The notes: generated by a model from the sequence alone, not told the origin. A DNA stretch of 64,000 nt from Antedon mediterranea (GCF_964355755.1 NC_092670.1:41279795-41343794), one strand, 5' to 3'. Shown: positions 48,701-59,717, numbered from the stretch's first letter. Program-made: numbers and translations.

Positions 48701-51700
48701 AGAATAGTAATCGTGACTATTATTATTTGTACATGTAGATTACAACAATTGGGATCGTGTCAATCTTGTCCAGTTAGAGGTGCTGACATTAGTTCTATTC
48801 TCGAGAATAGTAATCGTGACTATTATTATTTGTACATGTAGATTACAACAAATGGGATAGTGTCAATCTTGTCCAGTTAGAGGTGCTGACATTAGTTCTA
48901 TTCTCGAGAATAGTAATCGTGACTATTATTATTTGTACATGTAGATTACAACAATTGGGATCGTGTCAATCTTGTCCAGTTAGAGGTGCTGACATTAGTT
49001 CTATTCTCGAGAATAGTAATCGTGACTATTATTATTTGTACATGTAGATTACAACAATTGGGATCGTGTCAATCTTGTCCAGTTAGAGGTGCTGACATTA
49101 GTTCTATTCTCGAGAATAGTAATCATGACTATTATTATTTGTACATGTAGATTACAACAAATGGGATAGTGTCAATCTTGTCCAGTTAGAGGTGCTGACA
49201 TTAGTTCTATTCTCGAGAATAGTAATCATGACTATTATTATTTGTACATGTAGATTACAACAAATGGGATAGTGTCAATCTTGTCCAGTTAGAGGTGCTG
49301 ACATTAGTTCTATTCTATTCTCGAGAATAGTAATCGTGACTATTATTATTTGTACATGTAGATTAAAACAATTGGGATCGTGTCAATCTTGTCCAGTTAG
49401 AGGTGCTGACATTAGTTCTATTCTCGAGAATAGTAATCGTGACTATTATTATTTGTACATGTAGATTACAACAATTGGGATCGTGTCAATCTTGTCCAGT
49501 TAGAGGTGCTGACAGTTCTATTCTCGAGAATAGTAATCATGACTATTATTATTTGTACATGTAGATTACAACAAATGGGATAGTGTCAATCTTGTCCAGT
49601 TAGAGGTGCTGACATTAGTTCTATTCTCGAGAATAGTAATCATGACTATTATTATTTTTACATGTAGATTACAACAAATGGGATAGTGTCAATCTTGTCC
49701 AGTTAGAGGTGCTGACATTAGTTCTATTCTCGAGAATAGTAATCGTGACTATTATTATTTGTACATGTAGATTACAACAATTGGGATCGTGTCAATCTTG
49801 TCCAGTTAGAGGTGCTGACATTAGTTCTATTCTCGAGAATAGTAATCATGACTATTATTATTTGTACATGTAGATTACAACAAATGGGATAGTGTCAATC
49901 TTGTCCAGTTAGTAGAGGTGCTGACATTAGTTCTATTCTCGAGAATAGTAATCGTGACTATTATTATTTGTACATGTAGATTACAACAATTGGGATCGTG
50001 TCAATCTTGTCCAGTTAGAGGTGCTGACATTAGTTCTATTCTCGAGAATAGTAATCATGACTATTATTATTTGTACATGTAGATTACAACAATTGGGATC
50101 GTGTCAATCTTGTCCAGTTAGAGGTGCTGACATTAGTTCTATTCTCGAGAATAGTAATCATGACTATTATTATTTGTACATGTAGATTAGGCCTACATCA
50201 AATGGAATCGTGTCAATCTTGTCCAGTTAGAGGTGCTGACATTAGTTCTATTCTCGAGAATAGTAATCATGACTATTATTATTTGTACATGTAGATTACA
50301 ACAATTGCAGGGATAGAATGGATTCCTTCTTCTTCCACAATAAACACTATCCTTACTCAAGAAAAGCTGACAGAGGCTCTATGGATCGTTATTGTTGGAT
50401 TCATCATCGGATTATTTCTTGCCTTTTTTATTGGTGCTAATGATGCTGCTAACTCATTCGGAACATCGTATGGAGCTAAAGCGTTAACTATACATCAGAT
50501 TTGTATTCTTGGTTCAATATTTGAAACTCTTGGTGCCATGCTACTTGGAGCCGGTGTTTCGGAAACAATACGCAGTGGAATTATAGATGTTAGTTTATAT
50601 GAAGGCCAAGAAACTGTTCTTATGCTTGGTCAAGTATCTGCCTTAATTGGTAAGTCGTAGGCCTACAATACCTAACCAAATAATAGTTTACATTTAAATT
50701 AAATACATGCTTGGTCAAGTATCTGCCTTAATCGGTAAGTCGTAGGCCTACAATACCTAACCAAATAATAGTTTACATTTAAATTAAATACTATGCTTGG
50801 TCAAGTATCTGCCTTAATCGGTAAGTCGTAGGTCTACAATACCTAACCAAATAATAGTTTACATTTAAATTAAATACTATGCTTGGTCAAGTATCTGCCT
50901 TAATCGGTAAGTCGTAGGTCTACAATACCTAACCAAATAATAGTTTACATTTAAATTGAATACTATGCTTGGTCAAGTATCTGCCTTAATCGGTAAGTCG
51001 TAGGCCTACAATACCTACCCAAATAATAGTTTACATTTAAATTGAATACTATGCTTGGTCAAGTATCTGCCTTAATCGGTAAGTCGTAGGCCTACAATAC
51101 CTAACCAAATAATAGTTTACATTTAAATTAAATACTATGCTTGGTCAAGTATCTGCCTTAATCGGTAAGTCGTAGGCCTACAATACCTAACCAAATAATA
51201 GTTTACATTTAAATTAAATACTATGCTTGGTCAAGTATCTGCCTTAATCGGTAAGTCGTAGGCCTACAATACCTAACCAAATAATAGTTTACATTTAAAT
51301 TAAATACTATGCTTGGTCAAGTATCTGCCTTAATCGGTAAGTCGTAGGCCTACAATACCTAACCAAATAATAGTTTACATTTAAATTAAATACTATTCTT
51401 GGTCAAGTATCTGCCTTAATCGGTAAGTCGTAGGCCTACAATACCTAACCAAATAATAGTTTACATTTAAATTAAATACTATTCTTGGTCAAGTATCTGC
51501 CTTAATCGGTAAGTCGTAGGCCTACAATACCTAACCAAATAATAGTTTACATTTAAATTAAATACTATGCTTGGTCAAGTATCTGCCTTAATCGGTAAGT
51601 CGTAGGTCTACGTACAATACCTAACCAAATAATAGTTTACATTTAAATTAAATACTATGCTTGGTCAAGTATCTGCCTTAATCGGTAAGTCGTAGGTCTA

Positions 51701-54700
51701 CAATACCTAACCAAATAATAGTTTACATTTAAATTGAATACTATGCTTGGTCAAGTATCTGCCTTAATCGGTAAGTCGTAGGCCTACAATACCTAACCAA
51801 ATAATAGTTTACATTTAAATTAAATACTATGCTTGGTCAAGTATCTGCCTTAATCGGTAAGTCGTAGGCCTACAATACCTAACCAAATAATAGTTTACAT
51901 TTAAATTATATACTATGCTTGGTCAAGTATCTGCCTTAATCGGTAAGTCGTAGGCCTACAATACCTAACCAAATAATAGTTTACATTTAAATTAAATACT
52001 ATTGTTGTTAATGCTTGAACAGATTTGACCAATCACAAGCGATGGATATTTAGAACTGTCATGGGTCAACACGCTCTTGTGGTCAGATGCTCGGATACTG
52101 ACATGCTAATTATTAATCTTTGAATTAAAATTATTTTGAATTCATGTTGAATGTATTACTAATAAAATACCCTTCCTTAGGCTATAGGTACAGTAAATCT
52201 ATAACATTTTAGACCTATTATGCCTACACTTCATCAACAATGCTCGATTTGAATGCACATGATTTTTAGTTGGTAGGCGATGTCCTCTTCCTAAGTTTAA
52301 TTTTGATTACCCCATAATATTTGTATTAGCAGTCCTAAAAATTGTGTATATTTACTACTTCTATCAATTTAAATTATAGATTATGTTTGTTTAATTTAAG
52401 GTAGCAGTATCTGGCTCGTTATCGCAACGGTAGTACGATTACCAGTATCTGGTACACACAGCATAGTTGGTGCAGTCATTGGCTACCATGTAGTGGTGTT
52501 TGGTCTTGAGGGTATACAATGGTCGGAGTTAGGTAAAATCGGTAAGAGTACGATTACCAGTATCTGGTACACACAGCATAGTTGGTGCAGTAATTAGCTG
52601 CCATGTAGTAGTGTTTGGTCTTGAGGGTATACAATGGTCGGAGTTAGGTAAAATCGTAAGAGAATACATATATAGGTATAAAACAAGGAACTTGCGACGG
52701 TATACAATTATGTTAGGTTTTCACCTTTGGTATCTATTTCGATAGATAAAATCGTAAATTGAATCGTACATTGATAAACATTGATATAAAATAATGATGT
52801 CGGTTGAAACTATTGTTGTTTTTACCTATAGTAATATCGTGGTTTACAAACTATTGTTGTTTTTACCTATAGTGATATCGTGGTTTACAAACTATTGTTG
52901 TTTTTACCTATAGTGATATCGTGGTTTACAAACTATTGTTGTTTTTACCTATAGTGATATCGTGGTTTACAAACTATTGTTGTTTTTACCTATAGTGATA
53001 TCGTGGTTTACAAACTATTGTTGTTTTTACCTATAGTGATATCGTGGTTTACAAACTATTGTTGTTTTTACCTATAGTGATATCGTGGTTTACAAACTAT
53101 TGTTGTTTTTACCTATAGTGATATCGTGGTTTACAAACTATTGTTGTTTTTACCTATAGTGATATCGTGGTTTAATAACTATTGTTGTTTTTACCTATAG
53201 TGATATCGTGGTTTACAAACTATTGTTGTTTTTACCTATAGTGATATCGTGGTTTACAAACTATTGTTGTTTTTACCTATAGTGATATCGTGGTTTACAT
53301 CGCCTGTCCTATCTGGATTGTTATCCATATTTTTCTTTTATATTCTTCTAAAAACGGTTTTATTGAAGGTAAGTATTTTGTTCTAGTAACTTTTGTAAGT
53401 AGTTTAGCTTTACATTTACATTCTCGAAAACAGAGACTCCCTTGATAGAACACAACATTGAACATTTTAGTGGGCGTTTTGTTTTAGAGATTTATGAAAA
53501 GAGAAAACCACTATAAGAAAACAATATTAAAAGAATGTTTAAATCTCTCGAAAACAGAGAATCCGGTACAATATTGTAAGACATTTGGCAGCCATTTTGA
53601 ATTTTGTCGGCCATCTTTTTGAGTCGTGACATACTCATTTATAGGTTACATTCTGATGATAACAGCCTAACATTTATCAATCAATCATAATCATACCCAA
53701 ATATTGTTTACCGAGTTTTTTTTAATTATAAAAATAAATTGTCTAGGATAATCCTTTGGAGCCAGGTTTGAAGTCACTACCTGTTTGGTATTCACTCGTC
53801 ATCACTGTCAACTTCTTCTCTATTTTCTATAATACCTCAGGAGGTAAGTAGGCTTACTTTTTCTACTAATGATCTTCTGTTATCTATCACTATTCAGTTT
53901 ATTAAACTTGATCAGTTGTATAGAGAATGTTTAAACAAAATGGTACTGACACAACCAGCATGCTGGTACTTAGTCATTTTTATACATGTACTGATGAATA
54001 AAGTCTCTCTATTTTGGTAATTATACTTATCGTCATTAGCAGTTATGGCTAATTCAAATCGTAAATTGCTAAAATCAATTTAAATAACCTTAAATAGTAG
54101 TTGTATAGTAAAGCTGTGTTTATTTAGAAATATATTTAGAAACACGCATTCCATTAGGTATAGATCTTTTAAACGTCGACTTAATTGCTATTGTGCATGC
54201 TATATTAACTGGAGTGTAACTATCATTGTGACAAATTCTATCGTATTTGTAGTGTTTGAAGGTATAATACCACTGTACGGAGTCTTCATACTCAGCTTTG
54301 GAAGTGGAATTTTGGCTGGTCTTATTGTATTCTGTGTACTGGTTCCGCGTTTGAGAAACAAAATACAAGGTAAATATTCATGAATACCGGTCCTTTCTCA
54401 AAACTTTATTTTAAAATGCAATCTGTACAAAGTCGACCTTTCAATAAAGTAAACGATAAAGTAAACTTTTGAGGAATCGTAGCAATGTTTCAACAAACAA
54501 CAAGTTTGTGTGTGAGTGTTCATTTTTGTTTTCTCGTTTGGCTAGAAATGGTTCCAATTATGTTCCATGCAGATTCAAATGAAATCACTGATATACAAAA
54601 AAACACCAACGATGAAACCTCACAAGGTAAGACACCAATTAAATGAGAGAATAAAAAATGTGCACTTATACTGGAAACACTATAAAAAAGAAATGGTTAG

Positions 54701-55639
54701 ATTGATATAAGCCTTTTTTATGGATAGATGAGCAGAGGCAAAGTAGAGTAGCTGCTGATGATGAATGTGTAGATGAATCGGCGACATTATGTAGAGATGA
54801 TCATCCAATTGTTGTACAACTATGTTCTCCTCTTCTCATACTCTCAGCAGTGTTTTCGTCATTTTCACATGGCGGTAATGATGTTAGGTAAATATACTAG
54901 ACATAAGAAGACTTAGAAGAAAGTATAATATTCAATTAAATTGCACTCTATCTTGTCAGAGTTCAATTTTCGACATATAGAAATTTTTAATTATCATTTT
55001 CCTTTTAGTAATGCAATAGGTCCAGTTATCTCTATTTGGGTCACATATGAGACAGGCGAAGTAGATACAGCAGTTGAAACTCCATTGTGGATTTTGTTCC
55101 TTGGAGGAGTAGCTATTTCACTAGGATTATGGTTGCTTGGAAAGCGAGTAATACAAGTTTTAGGCGAAGAGATTACCATGTTAACACCATCAAGGTAATT
55201 GTAGTTTCTTTGAACCAAGGAAAGTAAAATTAATTTCACTCTTCCCTGTTGGAACGCATTAGGCCCATATTCTTTTTTCTCTTCTACGATGTGTTCTTTT
55301 TTCTCTATTTGAGTAGTAGTAATATCTAATGAAATATCATTTCTGTGATTAAATTCAATAGTGATGTAATGTTTATATATCTATTTTTGCCATTTCAGTT
55401 CGTTTACTATAGAACTTGGATCTGCTTTAACAGTTTTAACGGCTTCCAATCTTGGTATCCCAATTAGTACGACACATTGTAAAGTTGGGTCTATTGTTGC
55501 AGTGGGTTCTTTTCGTTCTGGAACATCATCCGTTGATTGGTCTTTGTTTCGTAATATTGCAATATCGTGGTTTTTAACTGTACCAACTTGTTTGATATTT
55601 AGTGCTGTATCTATGGAATTACTGATGTTCACAGTTTAA
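45723..55639 (+). CDS. Sodium-dependent phosphate transporter, SLC20 (PiT) family
   Basis: Ten exons: 45723-45786, 50311-50649, 52401-52541, 53283-53368, 53747-53843, 54253-54369, 54546-54626, 54728-54887, 55009-55194 and 55399-55639. They total 1512 nt and encode 503 aa, with consistent phases at every join. The two PiT signature repeats are present: [11 protein letters not shown] at residues 63-73 and HGGNDVSNAIGP at 356-367. Also seen are [32 protein letters not shown] and its C-terminal counterpart [12 protein letters not shown]. The family imports inorganic phosphate with Na+ at the plasma membrane. The intracellular loop between the two halves is short (~65 residues, exons 6-8) against 200 or more in vertebrate PiT1/PiT2, accounting for most of the shorter length. 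The ATG at 45723 is preferred because exon 1 ends in phase 1, as exon 2 requires. Poly(A) signals lie at 55860-55865 and 55903-55908. Confidence 0.95.
45850..50300. repeat. 103-bp minisatellite, about 43 copies, SLC20 intron 1
   Basis: The unit runs from GATTACAACAATTGGGATCG through CTTGTCCAGTTAGAGGTGCT, CTATTCTCGAGAATAG and GACTATTATTATTTGTACAT. Each unit holds a perfect 16-bp palindrome around XhoI-type CTCGAG. The last partial unit becomes GATTACAACAATTGCAG|GG, the acceptor of exon 2. A 12-unit higher-order repeat (~1241 bp) occurs within 48.0-49.95 kb, marked by rare variants near 48070/49312, 48272/49512 and 48669/49910. Confidence 0.95.
50623..51995 (+). repeat. 86-bp array of the SLC20 exon 2 end plus donor, about 16 copies
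   Basis: Copy 1 is the real exon end. Each later copy repeats ATGCTTGGTCAAGTATCTGC CTTAATCG|gtaagt and ~58 bp of intron. All copies keep a strong donor and have the same one-base change (ATCG for ATTG). No copy has an acceptor. Confidence 0.95.
52010..52400. other. SLC20 intron 2 tail with a dispersed-repeat piece
   Basis: 52020-52070 (GACCAATCACAAGCGATGGA ... ACTGTCATGGGTCAAC) is the complement of the 127-bp repeat at 32.0-32.4 kb. The rest is unremarkable. Confidence 0.6.
52548..52656 (+). pseudogene. Partial duplicate of SLC20 exon 3
   Basis: Copies 52433-52541 immediately downstream with a few changes. The acceptor is missing, and the junction is now AAATCG|taag because one G is lost, so the donor is shifted or weakened. 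Confidence 0.8.
52812..53300 (+). repeat. 41-bp array of the SLC20 exon 4 acceptor plus exon start, about 12 copies
   Basis: The unit is TTGTTGTTTTTACCTATAG followed by TGATATCGTGGTTTACAAAC TA. The last copy runs into the true exon at 53283, so each unit has a complete pyrimidine tract, AG and the first ~16 exon bases (one early copy reads TAATATCG). None has a donor. Confidence 0.95.
53369..53746. other. SLC20 intron 4
   Basis: TCTCGAAAACAGAGA recurs at about 53424 and 53546. Nothing else is supported. Confidence 0.5.
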
Positions 55640-55748
55640 CACTAACCTATGTGTTGTTTAGTACTGACGTATCTATGGAATTACTGATGTTCACAGTTTA
55701 ATCCTAATCTGTGTTATGGTAGTATCTATGGAATCACTGTTTAACAAC
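55640..55748 (+). repeat. Duplicated end of the SLC20 terminal exon in its 3' UTR
   Basis: The last codons and stop (GTATCTATGGAATTACTGAT GTTCACAGTTTAA) recur almost exactly at about 55668-55701, and a shorter diverged third copy lies at about 55729-55748. Confidence 0.85.
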
Positions 55749-55929
55749 CCTAGTGTAATTGGAATTTCATTTGATTTGCTTTTAACAAGACCGAGCAGAA
55801 AAAGAAGTGTCTTAATATGAGACATAATAATTAGGCCTATAGCTACTATTTTCTTCCTGAATAAATTGATGTTCTTTCGTTTAATTAATAATACTTTTAT
55901 TGAATAAATACTTTCTATGTTGACATAAT

Positions 55930-57000
55930 TGGTTGTGTGAAGATGTACGGTCGTGGAAATTGTTTTTCATGGTAACTCCGATTGTGCATAGCACTGTCGA
56001 ATGCGTGAAGAACTGTGATACAAAGTTAATTATCATATCACATCTTAAACATTTTGTTTTCATGGTAACTCCGATTGTGCATAGCATTGCCGAATGCGTG
56101 AAGAAATGTGATACAAAGTTAATTGTCAAGTCACATCTTAAACATTTTGTTTTCATGGTAACTCAGATTGTGCATAGCATTGCCGAATGCGTGAAGAACT
56201 GTGATACAAAGTTAATTGTCAAGTCACATCTCAAACATTTTGTTTTCACGGTAACTCCGATTGTGCATAGCATTGCCGAATGCGTGAAGAACTGTGATAC
56301 AAAGTTAATTGTCAAGTCACATCTTAAACATTTTGTTTTCACGGTAACTCCGATTGTGCATAGCATTGCCGAATGCGTGAAGAACTGTGATACAAAGTTA
56401 ATTGTCAAGTCACATCTTAAACATTTTGTTTTCACGGTAACTAACTCCGATTGTGCATAGCATTGCCGAATGCGTGAAGAACTGTGATACAAAGTTAATT
56501 GTCAAGTCACATCTCAAACATTTTGTTTTCACGGTAACTCCGATTGTGCATAGCATTGCCGAATGCGTGAAGAACTGTGATACAAAGTTAATTGTCAAGT
56601 CACATCTAAACATTTTGTTTTCACGGTAACTCCGATTGTGCATAGCATTGCCGAATGCGTGAAGAACTGTGATACAAAGTTAATTGTCAAGTCACATCTA
56701 AACATTTTGTTTTTACGGTAACTCCGATTGTGCATAGCATTGCCGAATGCGTGAAGAACTGTGATACAAAGTTAATTGTCAAGTCACATCTAAACATTTT
56801 GTTTTCATGGTAACTCCGATTGTGCATAGCACTGTCGAATGCGTGAAGAACTGTGATACAAAGTTAATTATCATATCACATCTTAAACATTTTGTTTTCA
56901 TGGTAACTCCGATTGTGCATAGCATTGCCGAATGCGTGAAGAACTGTGATACAAAGTTAATTGTCATAGCACATTTCAAAACATCAAACAACGATTTTTC
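55930..57000. repeat. 93-bp minisatellite, about 11 copies
   Basis: The unit starts GGTAACTCCGATTGTGCATA and includes GAATGCGTGAAGAACTGTGA and AAGTCACATCTTAAACATTT. Because 93 is 31 codons, it is open for long stretches on both strands (up to 175 codons). A four-base insertion and one-base deletions in some units break the frame, and there is no leader or splice support, so I treat it as noncoding. It begins just past the SLC20 poly(A) signals. Confidence 0.9.
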
Positions 57001-57091
57001 GTTAATCATGTAAAACCGCAATGATGTACTTTTTGTAATACTGAGTGCTATAATATTAATAAGTAATAATTATAATATGATTCATTATTGC

Positions 57092-59717
57092 ATGCACCTC
57101 AGCAGCTCCCAGGATGTGACGGGCATGGTGGCGCTATTCATATTGATCGCTATCAAGATATCCGGTAAATACTTGACTTGTATTATAGTGTCGGTTTCCT
57201 TTTCAGATACTTAATATCATCGTTTTCGATTGAAAATCTGTTAGAAAAAATGAATCTTATTATCACATTTTCTCAATTTTTTCTTATGATTATTATTTGT
57301 GTCTCTTCAGGTGAGTATTTTGTTGTTGTTTATTAGAAGTAGTGTTTAATAGAAAGTTTCTTTATTAAAGGTTAATTAGTCCATATTAGTACGGTGTAAA
57401 TATCTATGATTTGTTTAATGAAATAAAATATATAGAAAGCTTCCAAATGTAAAATCAGGACGTGGTCATCATCATGTCAAACAGTATAACATTATTAAAT
57501 AATTTTAATTTTAGTATTATATTATGGTGAAGAAATGTTAATGTACAATATAGTTTATATGCAGATTCATTGCACAAATCGCTAAATTCAAAAAGTACTT
57601 TCAGACGTAAAACTCAAACATTGGAAGCAAATGACAAATGATTCGCACTTAATTAAACAGGGTAGGCATATGAGCTATTATAATGCCGTTTTGACTTGTA
57701 AAGTCTGGAAGGTTCATGTGCCAGAACATTTAGCGTTTATCAGTAAGATTAACTCATGGTAATTATTGTACATTGTACGGCAAACCAGTATATTATTATA
57801 ACAAGATTAATTATTATTTTTATGATTCGAAGTATAAATTCTTGATTTTTTTTTCAAATGTAACTGAGTAATAATGCATTGACCTGGAAGTTCCATAGGG
57901 AATACACAGACAGGAAGTTCTTCCCTTGCCACGCGCAGATTATTGTACGCTCACCGACGGCAGTGAAAATAGAACATGTTTGCATCCTGTTTTTAACTTT
58001 TTATCTCTAGTAATACATTTATAATAACATTCCTTAAACACGAAAACAAGAATTGCATCCGTAACGGTTTAAGTATTACATTAGATTATTGTAGAAACTG
58101 TTGTATAAGTTTAAATATAAATGTGTTGCCCTTTTATATTTCAAGTGATTTTAAATGTAACCCTTGATTATGTTTTTAGACAATTTTAATAACTTTTATG
58201 AAATCCGCAATATTCAGCATGTTTGTATAAAAATATTGTATGTAGGTCATAGGTAGGCCTAAATGTTTTTAATATTTGTAAATTTTTTTTATTCACTTTG
58301 AAATATACTATGTCATTAAAATAAAACACGTTTTAACAATAATCACAAATATGTACGCGTCACTTGCATGTGACAAAAAAAATGGAGAACATGACCTTTG
58401 TTTTTAATTTTAATAATACAAGAGAATATACATACTATATGCCTTATTATAGTGAACTTGTATATATTGAAATAATTTGTACTGCAAACTGAATTTACTG
58501 AAATAAAAGTGGGACGAGCCCATAAAAGACAAAACAAAAGATTATTGTAGAAACTGCTGTTAAAATCCCACAGTCTGACCCGTTTATTGGTCAAACAACA
58601 TTTTCTCGTCCTTGCGCAAAGACACACAAAAGACAATTCAATAATTTCTATTCACTACAGAAACATTTATTCACTGAAAATACTTTTTTAAGAGAATACA
58701 CATATTTATCCTTAAAATTTCTTTTATAAAAGTATAAGCCAAATGTTACAAATAATTTCATACATTTATGAAAAGTCTTTTTGATACTTTCTTCGTACAT
58801 GTGAACAATTTATTATGCTGAAATAGTTAATGCCTTATTTGAAAACATACTCACGCCACGTCATCCAAAGAAAATTACTCATTCACAAACGAAATGGTTG
58901 ATGCATGGAGGTATAACTCCATGGTTGATATGAAAGTATCACACGTCAAAAGAGAACCATGGGCAGAAAATACTCGTTCGGCATGACATTTGCTTTATTT
59001 CAAGTTGCAAATGAAAATAAATGTAAATTAGCTATTTAGCATTTCAGAAGTGTTTTAGGGAGTAAAAAGAAATGTTGCTAAGCAAAACAGCTATGGCAAA
59101 CTGGTAAAAAAAAAATTAAAAAATTTGAAAAGGATATACTACAATAATAAACAATCATCATTGATTAAATAAAACTATTTCAGAAATGCGAAATAATAAT
59201 TATCTATTTTCTAGATTCAAAAAGTTTACTGCTGACCTCTAACCAAGAAAGGCGATCGAGTTTTCCACCAAAGATTAATGCAAACCTTTTCAAGGAGTTG
59301 AAACGTCGAAATCCGATTATGACTCCTTGGTGGTCAACAACAGCTACTACAGCAATCAAAGATTTTGAATTGATAACACTGCCCTCTAGAATGCAATCGG
59401 GTAAGTTAGTGCACAGTCCAGGTTAGGTGGTATATTTTCATTGATCCTCTTCGTGTGTATGTTGCATGCATTGTCTGATTATTGGAGGTATACTTCTATG
59501 GTCTGACCATGGAGAGTTAAGTTAATCCTAACTTATTTCTCCATGGTCTGACGGACTCATAACCGACAGTTTCGATTTATTCATACAGGTACAAAACAAA
59601 AAACATATAGCCAAACAGTAGAAATTACACGTTAGTCTATAATGCTTAATGGTAGAGGAATTATTTCATTTCTATACAGTTGAACGTTGGAAGCAATCAG
59701 GTACCATGTTTAATTAA
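57092..59717 (+). CDS. Candidate small secreted or signal-anchored protein (three exons)
   Basis: Proposed exons are 57092-57164, 59215-59400 and 59680-59717 (stop TAA 59715-59717), 98 aa, or 87 aa from the Met at 57125. All joins are phase 1 with good sites (CCG|gtaaat, ttttctag|ATTC, TCGG|gtaagt, tatacag|TTGA). The N-terminus has a hydrophobic stretch MVALFILIAIKIS that could be a signal peptide. The 186-nt middle exon is fully open and reads like a peptide precursor: NQERRSSFPPKINANLFKEL followed by KRRNPIMTPWW. Basic ERR and KRR sites could be processing sites. The end is VERWKQSGTMFN; alternatively TCAG|gtacca is a donor and the gene continues. No family is recognised. The middle exon is the best supported part. 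Confidence 0.4.
57301..57316 (+). promoter_or_regulatory. Candidate recursive splice site (zero-length exon)
   Basis: GTCTCTTCAG|GTGAGT, preceded by a T/C-rich stretch (TTTTCTCAATTTTTTCTTAT near 57265), joins a strong acceptor directly to a strong donor. That is the form of a ratchet point. It lies within the proposed first intron of the 57092-59717 candidate. It could instead be an ordinary acceptor of a short terminal exon, which would stop after eight codons. Confidence 0.35.
58904..58923. mobile_element. 20-bp palindromic micro-insertion
   Basis: CATGGAGGTATAACTCCATG has 7-bp perfect arms. Flanks are GTTGATG (58897-58903) and GTTGATA (58924-58930), six of seven matching. Confidence 0.65.
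59508..59545. mobile_element. 38-bp palindromic micro-insertion with 7-bp target duplication
   Basis: The ends are CATGGAGA and TCTCCATG, with inner arms TTAAGTTA/TAACTTA. Perfect GTCTGAC repeats flank it at 59501-59507 and 59546-59552. Confidence 0.75.

Noticed and set aside
45850-50300. CRISPR-like regular array
   Set aside because: The units are contiguous repeats without unique spacers, in an animal intron. The same applies to the 43-, 68-, 101- and 132-bp arrays.
55933-56492. Proteins of 175 and 109 residues with 31-residue repeats
   Set aside because: The same repeat is open on both strands, the frame is broken by small indels in neighbouring units, and there is no splice or leader evidence.
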